The notes below the pieces were generated by a model that saw nothing but the letters and a program-made list of their open reading frames with translations, was not told the DNA's origin and did no database searches. A stretch of 64,000 nucleotides of DNA from Arthrobacter castelli DSM 16402 (GTDB lineage: Bacteria; Actinomycetota; Actinomycetes; Actinomycetales; Micrococcaceae): assembly GCF_000430705.1 (NCBI RefSeq), contig NZ_AUMN01000005.1:149645-213644 (forward strand). Reading direction: 5' to 3'. Made by a program: the position numbers and the translations under genes. Positions 8,263 to 16,763 of this stretch are shown here, piece after piece; the stretch's first letter is position 1; each line of letters starts with the position of its first letter.

Positions 8263-8293
8263 AGTTAACCACAACTTCAACGAAAGGATTCAT

Positions 8294-9037
8294 ATGAAGA
8301 TCGGCATCCTCGGAGCAGGATCCATTGGAGCAACGCTGGCCACCAAGCTCAGCCGAGCAGGACACGAGGTCAAAATCGCCAATTCCCGTGGCCCGGAGAC
8401 CATCGATTCAGAGATCGTGGCAGCGGGCGCCCGGGCAGTAGAGGCCGCAGACGTCGTCACAGACATCGAAGCCCTCATCATCTCCGTACCGCTGAGTCGT
8501 ATCCCCGCCATTAGACCACTCATTGCGAACCTTCCAAGCGATGCGGCCATCCTCGATACCTCGAACTACTACCCCATGCGCGATGGGCAGATTCAGGCAC
8601 TCGATGAGGGACAGGTCGAAAGCGTGTGGGTCACCGAGCAGCTCGGACGTCCCGTCACGAAGGCCTGGAACGCCATCGGAGCGGGGTCTTTCGAGGCCAA
8701 GGGCACAGCACCAGGAGACCCCGATCGGATCGCAATTCCCGTCGCCGCGGACCGCGAGGCCGACAAGGCTATAGCAATGCGCCTGGTGGAAGACACCGGC
8801 TTCGATGCCATCGACTCCGGTCCCCTGGCCGATTCATGGCGCCAGCAGCCCGGAGCCCCTGCGTACTGCACCGATCTCACGCGCGATGAAATTCCTGATG
8901 CCCTTGCAGCCGCCAGGAAGGACCTGCTCCCGCAGCGAAGGGACCTCGCGTACGCCGCGATCATGGAGAAGATCGAGAAGGGCGAGACCCTCATATCCGA
9001 CGATCTGGTCGAGCTCAACCGAGGCCTCTCCAGCTAA
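8294..9037 (+). CDS. NAD(P)-binding F420-reductase-like oxidoreductase
   Basis: A 247-residue protein with an N-terminal Rossmann fold (MKIGILGAGSIGATLATKL, residues 1-19). The layout matches the family annotated as NADP oxidoreductase, coenzyme F420-dependent: a dinucleotide domain, then an ADRxADKAIAM-type helix and a C-terminal helical segment. Residues SNYYPMRDG near 95 and TKAWNAIGAGS near 123 are typical of these reductases. Physiological substrates of this branch are mostly unknown. It has a good ribosome site (GAAAGGA) and is divergent from the MerR gene, so it is probably MerR-regulated. A strong hairpin follows 40 bases after the stop. Confidence 0.8.
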   Translation: MKIGILGAGSIGATLATKLSRAGHEVKIANSRGPETIDSEIVAAGARAVEAADVVTDIEALIISVPLSRIPAIRPLIANLPSDAAILDTSNYYPMRDGQIQALDEGQVESVWVTEQLGRPVTKAWNAIGAGSFEAKGTAPGDPDRIAIPVAADREADKAIAMRLVEDTGFDAIDSGPLADSWRQQPGAPAYCTDLTRDEIPDALAAARKDLLPQRRDLAYAAIMEKIEKGETLISDDLVELNRGLSS

Positions 9038-9078
9038 CGACACTCATCGCCACTTTCCTCGGTTAGATAGCTGCCGAC

Positions 9079-9122
9079 CCAGCGGGAGCGCCCTTCGCAT
9101 AAACTGCGGGCGCTCCCGCTGG
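9079..9122 (+). terminator. Strong GC-rich hairpin after the oxidoreductase gene
   Basis: CCAGCGGGAGCGCCC (9079-9093) pairs perfectly over 15 bp with GGGCGCTCCCGCTGG (9108-9122). It lies 41 bases past the stop at 9037. There is no T-run, which is common for actinobacterial terminators. Confidence 0.65.
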
Positions 9123-9706
9123 ATTCCCGGCTGCGAATGCAGGCAGTCGCCTTGAATTGCAACAGTTCGACGGGAGGTCTCACGAGATCCCGGCGCCCCT
9201 CCTTATGGACTTGATCACTCCGCGGCGGCGTCACTTCCAGCGGTGTCCGTACGATCCGCAAGACCAACCTCCACCGGTCACACCCACCCCTGACCTGGGA
9301 CGATACAGCTCCTGGTTTCGCTCGTCCCGAATAGGTGGTCCGGACACCCTGTCCGGCGACGGGCCCTATACGACACACCTGATGCAACACCCCAAGAAGT
9401 CGGTCGTACCCACATCGCCATGCCGGCCCAGCCCCGCCGATAACGGAACGAGCCTGCGTCAATCAGTGTGTACCCACTCAACAGGACACATACTTATACA
9501 GTCCACTTCACGCTGCCCAGGGTGATCCTTGGGCCATGAAACGCTGTGAAAAGGACACGAAAATGCGGAACCTACAGGCGACGCTACAACCAAGTGAGAA
9601 CTCTGGTGCCCGGGCCGGCGTACCCTCAATATCCCCTGCCGGCCCGGACAATCTTAGTAGAACACCTGCCACTGACATTTTCGCGAGGACGGGGTATTCC
9701 GCGCAG
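9123..9706. other. Gene-free stretch with small hairpins, nature unknown
   Basis: No convincing gene is seen on either strand over about 580 bases. The open frames present have no recognisable domains or codon bias. There is a perfect 7-bp hairpin CCGGACA-ccc-TGTCCGG at 9340-9356 and a moderately low-GC patch near 9480-9560. It could be an insertion-sequence remnant (non-coding end) or hold a structured RNA; neither can be shown here. Confidence 0.4.
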
Positions 9707-10477
9707 TTACCGCGCCGACCAGCCGCCGTCCATCACATACGAAGAACCGGTCACCATCCCCGCGTGGTCCGAGGCGAGCCAGCCAACCAGCGAGGCAACT
9801 TCCTCCGGTTCGACCAGGCGTTTGATCGCGCTCTCGGTCAGCATGATGCTGGCCAGTACTTCGTCCTCGCTGATGTTGTGCGCCTGTGCCTGGTCGGCGA
9901 TCTGGTTCTCCATCAGCGGGGTGCGGACGTAGCCGGGATTGATGCAGTTGCTGGTGACTCCGTGCTTCCCGCCTTCGAGGGCAGTCACTTTGGACAGCCC
10001 TTCCAACCCGTGCTTGGCGGAGACGTAGGCGGATTTGAAGGGTGAGGCCCGGATCCCGTGCACGGAGGAGAGGTTAATGATGCGACCAAATCCCTTTCGG
10101 TACATGGCCGGCAAGGCTGCCCGGATTAGCAGAAACGGCGCTTCGAGCATCAGCCGGTGGATCCGCCGGAAGTCGTCGGGAACGAACTCCTCGATAGGCC
10201 GCACCGATTGGACGCCGGCGTTGTTCACCAGGATGTCGACGTCGAGCTGCAGGTCCTCAAGGGCCGCGGTGTCGAGCAGGTCGATGGTCCATGCCTCGCC
10301 ACCGGTTTCGGCGGCGACGACGGCGGCACCTTCACTGTCGCGGTCGGCGACGATCACCTTCGCGCCTGACGCGGCGAGCTCTCTGGCACAGGCGGCTCCG
10401 ATTCCGCTGGCACCGCCGGTGACCAGGGCGGTCCGCACTGTCAGTCTGCCGTCGTCGTTCATCTGCCGTCCGTTCAT
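9707..10477 (-). CDS. 3-hydroxybutyrate dehydrogenase (SDR family)
   Basis: A 256-residue classical short-chain dehydrogenase. Seen: cofactor motif TGGASGIG (about 21-28), NNAG, catalytic Ser-Tyr-Lys in LSSVHGIRASPFKSAY and VSAKHG, and the PGYVRTPLMENQI and DQAQAHNISEDEV stretches that mark D-3-hydroxybutyrate dehydrogenases. It should interconvert 3-hydroxybutyrate and acetoacetate with NAD. Its start overlaps the stop of the upstream MHS transporter by 4 bases, suggesting the pair imports and oxidises 3-hydroxybutyrate. A divergent LysR regulator is the likely controller. Confidence 0.85.
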   Translation of the reverse strand: MNGRQMNDDGRLTVRTALVTGGASGIGAACARELAASGAKVIVADRDSEGAAVVAAETGGEAWTIDLLDTAALEDLQLDVDILVNNAGVQSVRPIEEFVPDDFRRIHRLMLEAPFLLIRAALPAMYRKGFGRIINLSSVHGIRASPFKSAYVSAKHGLEGLSKVTALEGGKHGVTSNCINPGYVRTPLMENQIADQAQAHNISEDEVLASIMLTESAIKRLVEPEEVASLVGWLASDHAGMVTGSSYVMDGGWSAR

Positions 10478-11859
10478 CGCCCGGCTTCCTGGGTGGTCGT
10501 CAGCCCGTGGCGCTCAGCGTCGGCAGTATCCACGTCGCGCAATCCGACCCCCGCAGTTTCACGCAGGGTGACAACGGCGATGCCGGTGATGATGCACGCC
10601 CCGACTATGTACAGCGCCACCCCGACCCACGAACCGGTTTCCTGCAGGATCGCAGTCGCGATGATCGGTGCCAGCGAACCGGCGAAGATGGAGGTGACCT
10701 GATAACCGAGCGAGACGCCGGAATACCGCATCCGGGTGGGGAACATTTCGGCCATGATCGCCGGCTGGCCCGCATACATCAGCGCGTGGAAGCACAGCCC
10801 AATGGTGATCGCGGCGACGATGATGACTGCGTTCTGGGTGTCGAACATGGGGAAGGCGAAGAACGCCCAGGTTGCGCTGAGCACCGCGCCCGACAGGTAC
10901 ACCTTCTTGCGTCCGAGTCGGTCGGACAGCCGCCCCACCTGCGGGATGACCAGGAAGTGGATCACGTGGGCGACCAGCAAGGCGAACAGCAGACTGGAGG
11001 TGTTGTAGTCGTGCACCTGCGACAAGTACACGATCGAGAAGCTGACGATGATGTAGTAGATGATGTTCTCCGCAAACCGCAGCCCCATGGCGCCGAGAAT
11101 GCCGCGAGGGTACTTCTTCACGACCTCGAACACGCCGTAACTCTGGGCCTGGTCCTTCTCGGCTTTCTCCCGGGCCTCGACGAAGATGGGTGCTTCCGAG
11201 ACGTGGGTGCGGATGTAGTAACCGATGACAACGACGACGGCGGAGAGCCAGAACGCCACGCGCCAGCCCCAGCTTTCAAACGCGGCATTGGACAGCACCG
11301 CGGACATGGTCAGCAGCACCGCGGTGGCCAGCAGGTTGCCGATCGGCACCGCCGCCTGGGGCCAGCTGGACCAGAAACCGCGGGACTTGTTCGGGCTGTG
11401 CTCGGCCACCAGCAGCACCGCGCCGCCCCACTCGCCGCCGAGGGCGAAGCCCTGGATGAACCGCAGGATCACCAGCAACGCCGGAGCGGCATAGCCGATC
11501 ACGTTGAATCCGGGCAGGCAGCCCATCAGGAAGGTAGCGGCGCCAACCATGATGATGGTGACCTGCAGGGTGTGCTTGCGGCCCAGCTTGTCACCGACCT
11601 GGCCGAAGAAGATCCCACCCAATGGCCGCGCGACAAAGCCGACGGCGTAGGTCACGAACGCGGCGATGATCCCGTCCAGAGCGGTGTCGCTGTTGGGGAA
11701 AAAGAACTTGCCGAAGATCAGCGACGCAGCGGTGGCGTAGAGGAAGAATTCGTACCATTCGACGACGGTGCCCACCATGGAGGCGGCGACGACCTTCTTC
11801 AGCCCACCGGACTTGCCGGCCTCTTCCGCCGTCGTGCCCGAGCGGTTATTGGCGCTCAT
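10474..11859 (-). CDS. MFS transporter, metabolite:H+ symporter (MHS) family
   Basis: A 461-residue, roughly 12-helix MHS transporter with the family landmarks TVVEWYEFFLYATAASLIFG, FGQVGDKLGRKHTLQ and GGEWGGAVLLVAEHSP. The start is backed by AAGGAGCAGGAT just upstream. It is the first gene of a two-gene operon with 3-hydroxybutyrate dehydrogenase (4-base overlap), so it likely imports 3-hydroxybutyrate or a related hydroxy/oxo acid; this substrate is inferred from context. It resembles the 237-1571 transporter but differs throughout, so it is not a recent duplicate. Confidence 0.9.
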   Translation of the reverse strand: MSANNRSGTTAEEAGKSGGLKKVVAASMVGTVVEWYEFFLYATAASLIFGKFFFPNSDTALDGIIAAFVTYAVGFVARPLGGIFFGQVGDKLGRKHTLQVTIIMVGAATFLMGCLPGFNVIGYAAPALLVILRFIQGFALGGEWGGAVLLVAEHSPNKSRGFWSSWPQAAVPIGNLLATAVLLTMSAVLSNAAFESWGWRVAFWLSAVVVVIGYYIRTHVSEAPIFVEAREKAEKDQAQSYGVFEVVKKYPRGILGAMGLRFAENIIYYIIVSFSIVYLSQVHDYNTSSLLFALLVAHVIHFLVIPQVGRLSDRLGRKKVYLSGAVLSATWAFFAFPMFDTQNAVIIVAAITIGLCFHALMYAGQPAIMAEMFPTRMRYSGVSLGYQVTSIFAGSLAPIIATAILQETGSWVGVALYIVGACIITGIAVVTLRETAGVGLRDVDTADAERHGLTTTQEAGR

Positions 11860-11970
11860 ATCCTGCTCCTTCTGTCTCGACCTTGAGACCCTTTCGCGTG
11901 ACCGCTGTCACGGTCTGGACAACTCCATCGAGTATTGCTGCAGAATTTTGTTTCCTCAATGACCAGTTGT

Positions 11971-11997
11971 GCAGATGAAATCTGCGAAAATGCAGAT
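11971..11997. promoter_or_regulatory. Palindromic repeats, probable LysR autoregulatory site
   Basis: GCAGAT (11971-11976), gaa, ATCTGC (11980-11985) form a perfect dyad, and a third half-site GCAGAT lies at 11992-11997, immediately before the LysR ATG. The site sits between the LysR gene and the divergent MHS/3-hydroxybutyrate operon. Confidence 0.5.
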
Positions 11998-12918
11998 ATG
12001 CTGTCCAAGCCCGATGACCTGTTGATCCTGCTCGAGGTGTCGCGCACCGGCCGGTTCATTTCCGCGGCGGAGGGTCTGGGCCTGAACCACACCACGGTGG
12101 CCCGGCGGATCGGCGACCTGGAGAAGAGCCTGGGCGGCCACGTGCTGGTCCGCGGCCGAGGCGGGTGGGAACTGACCGAACTGGGCAAGCGGGCGGTGGC
12201 TGCGGCGGAAAATGTCGCCGCCGCCATGGCCACCTTGGAGGATGACGACGACGGCGCGAGCCAGCTGTCCGGCATCGTGCGGATGAGTGCCACTGACGGA
12301 TTCAGCGCATTCGTTGCCGCGCCGGCTGTGGCACGGCTGCGCCGGGATCATCCGGATCTGAGTGTGGAGATCGTCGCCGCCACCCGCCGACCATCGCAGG
12401 TACGCAGCGGGCTGGACCTTGAGGTGGTGGTTGGTGAGCCGCAGGTGCATCGGGCGGAAGCGATCAGGCTGGGGGAGTACGTGCTGGGACTGTACGGATC
12501 GCGTGCTTATCTCGCCGAGCACGGAATGCCGGAAACCTTGGACGAGGTGATGGTCCACCCGCTGGTTTACTTCATCGACTCCATGCTCCAGGTGGACAGC
12601 CTCGATGCGCCACGAAGGTTGTTGCCGGGAATGCGGGACTCGCTGAGTTCGACCAACGTCTTTGTGCACGTGGAAGCGACTCGGGCCGGAGCCGGGATCG
12701 GATTGCTTCCATGCTTCATGGCCGACCAGCACAGCGACCTGGTCCGGCTGCTCCCCGACGAAGTGGCGGAGCGGCTGGGGTACTGGCTGGTGGCCCGCCC
12801 CGATTCGCTCCGGCAACCGGCTGTCTCCGCCGTCGTGGAGGCCTTGCGGCAGGGGACGGTGGAATTCGAGGATGCGTTGTTGGGGAGGAGGTGGCGAAAT
12901 GAGCGATATGCACAATGA
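11998..12918 (+). CDS. LysR-family transcriptional regulator
   Basis: A 306-residue LysR regulator. Starting at ATG 11998 (MLSKPDDLLILLEVSRTGRF) gives the usual N-terminal winged helix (about 1-62, with ISAAEGLGLNHTTVARRIGD), followed by the effector-binding domain. It is divergent from the MHS transporter/3-hydroxybutyrate dehydrogenase operon and probably activates it. Its 3' end overlaps the start of the following serine hydrolase by 20 bases, so the two are co-transcribed, which is unusual for a LysR gene and hints that the hydrolase belongs to the same pathway. Confidence 0.9.
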   Translation: MLSKPDDLLILLEVSRTGRFISAAEGLGLNHTTVARRIGDLEKSLGGHVLVRGRGGWELTELGKRAVAAAENVAAAMATLEDDDDGASQLSGIVRMSATDGFSAFVAAPAVARLRRDHPDLSVEIVAATRRPSQVRSGLDLEVVVGEPQVHRAEAIRLGEYVLGLYGSRAYLAEHGMPETLDEVMVHPLVYFIDSMLQVDSLDAPRRLLPGMRDSLSSTNVFVHVEATRAGAGIGLLPCFMADQHSDLVRLLPDEVAERLGYWLVARPDSLRQPAVSAVVEALRQGTVEFEDALLGRRWRNERYAQ

Positions 12919-14014
12919 TGAGCCGCGCGCGTGGCGGTCGGCCATCCGCGACGTATTGACCGAGGCGGTGGCAGACGGGCTCACGCCGTCGGCGGTGTGC
13001 GCGGTTGCTCGAGACGGGCGCCGGATCGAACCCGTGGTCGTCGGCGACGCCGTCCGCTATGGGCCCGACGGCGTCGAACTGGCTCCCGCTGCACGGGTAC
13101 CAGCCAGTCCCGCGACGGTCTATGACATCGCCTCGATCACCAAGGTGTTTACGGCGGTGACGATATTGACCCTCGTGCGGGACGGAGTGCTTGGCCTGGA
13201 CGAACCCGTTTTCGGCAGGCTTGCTGCCTTTAGCGCAGGAGCGAAGCGGGCAATCACCGTGCGACAGTTGCTCACCCACACCTCCGGACTGCCGGCGGAA
13301 TGGGAAGATGTGCCCGGCGGCCAGCCATTCGACCGGTCTGAACTGCTGGAACGGCTCGCTGGCCTCGAACTTGAAGCGGACCCCGGGAGCCGGTTCATCT
13401 ATTCGTGCGTCGGGTACAACGTTCTGATGCACCTTGCCGAACAGCTCACCGGAACAGAGTGGTCCCACCTGGTGCACGACCGGCTGCTCACACCGCTGGA
13501 GCGGGACGATCCCGCCAGCGCTGCGTTGACGTACTTTCCGGACCCGGGAGCCTGCGCGGCGACCGAGTACCAGCCTGACCGCGGAATGGTGCGCGGCGCG
13601 GTGCACGACGAGACGGCGTGGACGCTCGGCGGAGCGGCAGGAAATGCGGGGCTGTTCAGTACCGCCAGCGCATTGCTCAGCGTCGGGGAGTGGCTGCGCA
13701 CCGGGATGGGCGGACTGTTGCCCGCGCAATTGCAGGACGAACTCTGGCGGGACCAGCTACCGCATGTGCTGGACCCGCAGGCCTCCCGGCCGGACTATGG
13801 CCAGGGACTCGGCCTGCGAATCGGCCATCTGGCCTGGGTTGGCCGATCCGGCGGTGAAGCACGAGGCCACGGCGGATTTACGGGTACGTCCCTGCTGGTG
13901 GACCGGACGCGACGCCTGTCCGTGGTGCTGCTGACCAACCGCGTCCACCCCTTCCGCGACACGGACGTGCAACCCGTGCATGCCGCCGTCGCCGAGCTGG
14001 CCGGATCCGGGTAG
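12899..14014 (+). CDS. Serine hydrolase, beta-lactamase/esterase (class C-like) family
   Basis: A 371-residue cytoplasmic protein of the penicillin-binding/esterase family. Catalytic Ser79 and Lys82 are in DIASITKVF; a Tyr motif appears as RFIYSCVGYN and a C-terminal HGGFTGTS matches the third box. There is no signal peptide. ATG 12899 is preceded by GGAGGAGG and is preferred to upstream codons that lie inside the LysR gene. Such enzymes cleave esters or D-amino amides. Being coupled to a LysR gene beside 3-hydroxybutyrate dehydrogenase, it could hydrolyse hydroxybutyrate esters or oligomers, but this is a guess. In the Tyr motif the usual YSN reads YSC. Confidence 0.8.
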   Translation: MSDMHNDEPRAWRSAIRDVLTEAVADGLTPSAVCAVARDGRRIEPVVVGDAVRYGPDGVELAPAARVPASPATVYDIASITKVFTAVTILTLVRDGVLGLDEPVFGRLAAFSAGAKRAITVRQLLTHTSGLPAEWEDVPGGQPFDRSELLERLAGLELEADPGSRFIYSCVGYNVLMHLAEQLTGTEWSHLVHDRLLTPLERDDPASAALTYFPDPGACAATEYQPDRGMVRGAVHDETAWTLGGAAGNAGLFSTASALLSVGEWLRTGMGGLLPAQLQDELWRDQLPHVLDPQASRPDYGQGLGLRIGHLAWVGRSGGEARGHGGFTGTSLLVDRTRRLSVVLLTNRVHPFRDTDVQPVHAAVAELAGSG

Positions 14015-14079
14015 CCGGGCACGCTCTATTGACCGGGATCAGGGGACCGTCGAGGAGCTGCGCGGCGGCTGCGGCAGTT

Positions 14080-14645
14080 TCACCATGTGTCAATGGCATC
14101 TGCAAGTTCCAAGATGGGGGCCGCGTTTGCCCCGGCTTCCAGCCATTCGCGCGGTGATACTTGCTCGTTTCCGACGGTCAGGTCAGGATCTGCCGTGGTC
14201 ATAAAGCCTGCCACTTCGAGCGGATGCAGATCGTTGGGCAGTGCCTCAAGCACTGCACGCAGCCTCGGCAGCGGTGTTCCTTGGGATGTGAATTGCCAGC
14301 GTGGGATTCTTGTCGCGGCCCCAAGCTTGAATCCGTACAAGGCATGATCCCGGAGCCGGCGACGGACACGAGAGGGGTCTATCTGCAGCAGGGTTGCTGT
14401 CTCTTCGACAGAGTTTGAGTTGCGGATCTGCTCGGCGAGGTCGGCTTGTGCGGATGTCACCATCTGCCGGCCGACGTCGGAATCGCCCACCGGGGCACGC
14501 CGCTGTGCTGAGACAGTATGTCTTCTTGACCGCGTGTCAGGGCGGCAGATCCCGGCTGCGGACCTTTCTGCAGGTGACGGGCCAGTTCTGCGGTGAAGTC
14601 TTCCTCGCTCACGTGATACGGGGCCAGGACTTCGCTTATGGTCAT
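14080..14645 (-). pseudogene. Frameshifted HTH antitoxin-like gene
   Basis: Two overlapping frames together look like one protein of about 188 residues. The first starts at ATG 14645 with an excellent AAGGAGGTG site and encodes MTISEVLAPYHVSEEDFTAE through ILSQHSGVP before running out at 14457. The second frame picks up as PVGDSDVGRQMVTSAQADLA and carries an HTH (about VEETATLLQIDPSRVRRRL) and the EVAGFMTT...VSPREWLEAG domain seen in RES-type antitoxins. A one-base deletion near 14493-14500 would explain the break. A GTG at 14490 could still start a 136-residue C-terminal product. No RES toxin is next to it; the nearest is at 57867. Confidence 0.6.
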
Positions 14646-14658
14646 CTCACCCACCTCC

Positions 14659-15213
14659 TTAGAGCTCTGCATCTGGCACGTCGGTGCTTCGAACCCATGA
14701 AGCTGCAGCGTCGCTCCGAGCGACATGTGGTTCGAAGAGCTCGATCCGAGCGATCAGCACGTCGGGATTTACGAAGTCATGCTCCAAGAGCGCCATGACG
14801 AAAGCGTAGTCTTTCTCGCGGCCTGCGATCAGCTTTGCGGCGCAGAGATCATAGGGATCCAGACAAAGCCCGGTCGCGTTGTTCGTGTTCTCATTTCGCA
14901 CCCGAACAAGTCGATCCTCCCATCCCTGCGGCAGCTCCGCCGTGTTCCTGCCAACACCTTGTATATAGAAGCCATGAGTCGTATGGAAGCTGGACCATTC
15001 TCCGATGGCGGCATCCAACTCGTCAGCCAATGACTCGGCATCGTCGTCGTTGAGTGGGCATATGTCTACCTCATCAGACATGGTCGCTGTGGCTGGCAAC
15101 TCGTCCTCCCCCCAACTGCCCAGGACGGCTTGGCTACCGATGATTATGACGCGATCCTGGCGAATAATTTCCGTCGCCGCCCGAATGGAATGTTCGAGAT
15201 CACTTCGGCGCAA
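14659..15213 (-). CDS. Nucleotidyltransferase-fold protein (DUF6036-like)
   Basis: A 184-residue protein with a minimal nucleotidyltransferase core: helix-GS motif RVIIIGSQAVLGSW (Gly26-Ser27) and an acidic pair in SDEVDICPL (Glu48, Asp50), then a helical half with YDLCAAKLIAGREKDYAFV. Related MNT/AbiEii-type proteins act as toxins that modify tRNA or partner proteins, or as antitoxin enzymes. The start overlaps the upstream HTH gene by 14 bases and the next gene begins 14 bases after the stop, so this is the middle gene of a three-gene operon that looks like a toxin-antitoxin module. Confidence 0.7.
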   Translation of the reverse strand: MRRSDLEHSIRAATEIIRQDRVIIIGSQAVLGSWGEDELPATATMSDEVDICPLNDDDAESLADELDAAIGEWSSFHTTHGFYIQGVGRNTAELPQGWEDRLVRVRNENTNNATGLCLDPYDLCAAKLIAGREKDYAFVMALLEHDFVNPDVLIARIELFEPHVARSDAAASWVRSTDVPDAEL

Positions 15214-15754
15214 GGGTCTTTGCCTTCCGAATTGCGATTATCCGTTCCTCATCACTCAGCGCGCCCGCGAAAGGACTCATCTGGCGCATCTCACTGCCCA
15301 GTTCATTGGCGGCGAGCAGATTGTCTTCCCACTCCTCAATGGGAAGCTGCAGAACTCTATCCCACTCAGCAAGCCAATGCTCAGCAACGGGATTTCGCTG
15401 CTGAGCGCGCATCCGTTTCAGATTTTCAATCCCCAACTTCCGTAAGCGCTCCCCCTCATTCGATAGGGCGCGGACCAGCTCCACATGGAGCTCGTACGGG
15501 ATGCGTTCCTCCCGCCGTTCCAATACGGGACGGCGCGACTTAGCTGTCTTCAACGCGGACTGAACTACTCCTGCACTACAGCCGAGCCGTTTCGCGATCT
15601 GACGGACTGATAGTCCCAGAGCGTGAAGAGAAAGAATGGCTTCCTGGCGACGCCGCGAAGCGGCCATCATGGCATGACGGTGTCTGTCGCTCGCCTCGCC
15701 CTGATTCCGTGCTTCTTCGATGAGCCGTTCAACTGCATCCTGGCTTGTCTCCAT
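15200..15754 (-). CDS. Helix-turn-helix protein, likely module regulator/antitoxin
   Basis: A 184-residue protein: charged N-terminal helix (1-30), HTH about residues 38-70 (ILSLHALGLSVRQIAKRLGC followed by SAGVVQSALK), then an Arg/Glu-rich helical C-terminus. It is the first gene of the operon with the nucleotidyltransferase and the split antitoxin-like gene. Directly upstream of its ATG is the perfect palindrome CTGTATGG-taccc-CCATACAG, which suggests autorepression as in antitoxins. No named family was recognised beyond the HTH. Confidence 0.65.
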   Translation of the reverse strand: METSQDAVERLIEEARNQGEASDRHRHAMMAASRRRQEAILSLHALGLSVRQIAKRLGCSAGVVQSALKTAKSRRPVLERREERIPYELHVELVRALSNEGERLRKLGIENLKRMRAQQRNPVAEHWLAEWDRVLQLPIEEWEDNLLAANELGSEMRQMSPFAGALSDEERIIAIRKAKTLAPK

Positions 15755-15756
15755 AG

Positions 15757-15777
15757 CTGTATGGTACCCCCATACAG
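15757..15777. promoter_or_regulatory. Perfect palindrome at the start of the HTH/nucleotidyltransferase operon
   Basis: CTGTATGG (15757-15764), five bases, CCATACAG (15770-15777). It lies two bases upstream of the HTH gene ATG on the minus strand, so a bound dimer would block the promoter or leader. The GC content of the arms is lower than the surroundings. Confidence 0.55.
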
Positions 15778-15841
15778 GATTCTTCTGAAGCCCCGCTTGG
15801 GTGCGGCTCGAATTATAATCGGCAAGGACCCAAATCAGCCG

Positions 15842-16028
15842 TCAGGTATACAGCGAGATCGGCTGTACTTCGCCCAGCAGGTAGTTGGCCCCGACCTCGA
15901 CCTTTTTGTAGTCCACTGGGTCGTGGAGCGAGTGTGTCCGGATATTCCGCCAGAACAGATCCAACCCCACGGAGTTGTTCGTTGAGCTGGCGCCAGTCAC
16001 TTCGAAAATTCGATTGGCCACGGCCCTG
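15842..16028 (-). pseudogene. 3' fragment of an acyl-CoA dehydrogenase/DszC-like gene
   Basis: Reading leftwards from about 16028, one frame gives ADRAVANRIFEVTGASS and then GLDLFWRNIRTHSLHDPVDY, ending in a stop at 15842. This is the C-terminal signature (RxFEVTGA, FWRNxRTHxLHDPVDYK) of the acyl-CoA dehydrogenase-fold monooxygenases related to DszC and SfnB. Only about 62 codons remain. The intact relative at 16764 has a similar but clearly different C-terminus, so this is a paralogue and not a copy. It is joined directly to the 5' piece of an MFS gene. Confidence 0.7.
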
Positions 16029-16400
16029 TCAGCGGCGGTAGTTCTCCCCGGCGACCCCTGGCCACAGGAAAATGACCTCGAACACGGCCCAAACGATGAA
16101 TCCCGTCATCATGATGCGCCGTGGTCCCCACGCTTCCGCTAAAGCTCCCGAGAGCCATGCCGAAATGGCCACCACAATGCCGTAGACGCTCATCAGCGTG
16201 GCAATACTCGCCGGGGAGAAGCCCCTCCCTTCCAGGAATATTGCCAGGAACCCAAGCTCAATGCCGTCGCCGACCATAAACAGGGCCAAACCGACGTAGC
16301 CCCATCCGAGTGGTTTGACGATGCCTTGCCGCTCAAGCCACACCCGAATGGGGGAGTGACTCTCCGGTGATTGAGTGTTCACGAAATTCTCCTCGGGCAT
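16029..16400 (-). pseudogene. 5' fragment of an MFS transporter
   Basis: The first ~120 residues of an MFS protein: a short cytoplasmic N-terminus, then helices with GYVGLALFMVGDGIELGFLA, FSPASIATLMSVYGIVVAIS and the GALAEAWGPRRIMM loop. This resembles the RbtT/CsbX-type sugar or organic-acid permeases. The frame stops at 16029, where it meets the acyl-CoA-dehydrogenase fragment; about 300 residues are missing, so it should not transport. Confidence 0.75.
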
Positions 16401-16763
16401 GAGCGGTCACGGTTATGTGGGATGCCTAAAGGAGAACCCGGTGCTGTGAATGTGGGCAACCGTATGAACAAAAATGAAAGGGTTACGAATTTTGGCGTCG
16501 ATGTATTGCGGTGGCCGCGTTCCACCCGGTATTTAGCGGCGAAATAAAAAGTCACGACTTTCCCTGACGCCAATTCCTTTGTTCATATTGGACGCAAGGA
16601 TCATGAGACCCAATGCGAAGCTCTGGCTGATTGGGCGGCAACCCTCGTCGACGTAGTGGGGTGCCCCAGATGACGATCCGGCCGCGCAGGGATGCTGCGG
16701 CAAGTACGGCTCTCTAACGCCGGGCTCCGCGGCTTCCCGTCCACCGAAGCAAGGAGCATGCCC
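16401..16763. promoter_or_regulatory. Divergent promoter region, AT-richer
   Basis: About 360 bases with no gene, between the MFS fragment and the flavin monooxygenase-like gene. The middle (16440-16620) is AT-richer than its neighbours, as expected of divergent promoters. No clear palindrome or terminator was found. Confidence 0.4.

Noticed and set aside
9034..9525. Overlapping open frames of 122-142 codons in the 9.1-9.6 kb gap
   Set aside because: No ribosome site, no codon bias, no motif on either strand.
10507..11886. Long plus-strand frame opposite the MHS transporter
   Set aside because: Mirror of a high-GC membrane protein gene; Asp/His/Arg-rich translation with no motif.
12662..12898. 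N-terminal extension of the serine hydrolase into the LysR gene
   Set aside because: Out-of-frame LysR coding sequence; ATG 12899 has a strong ribosome site.
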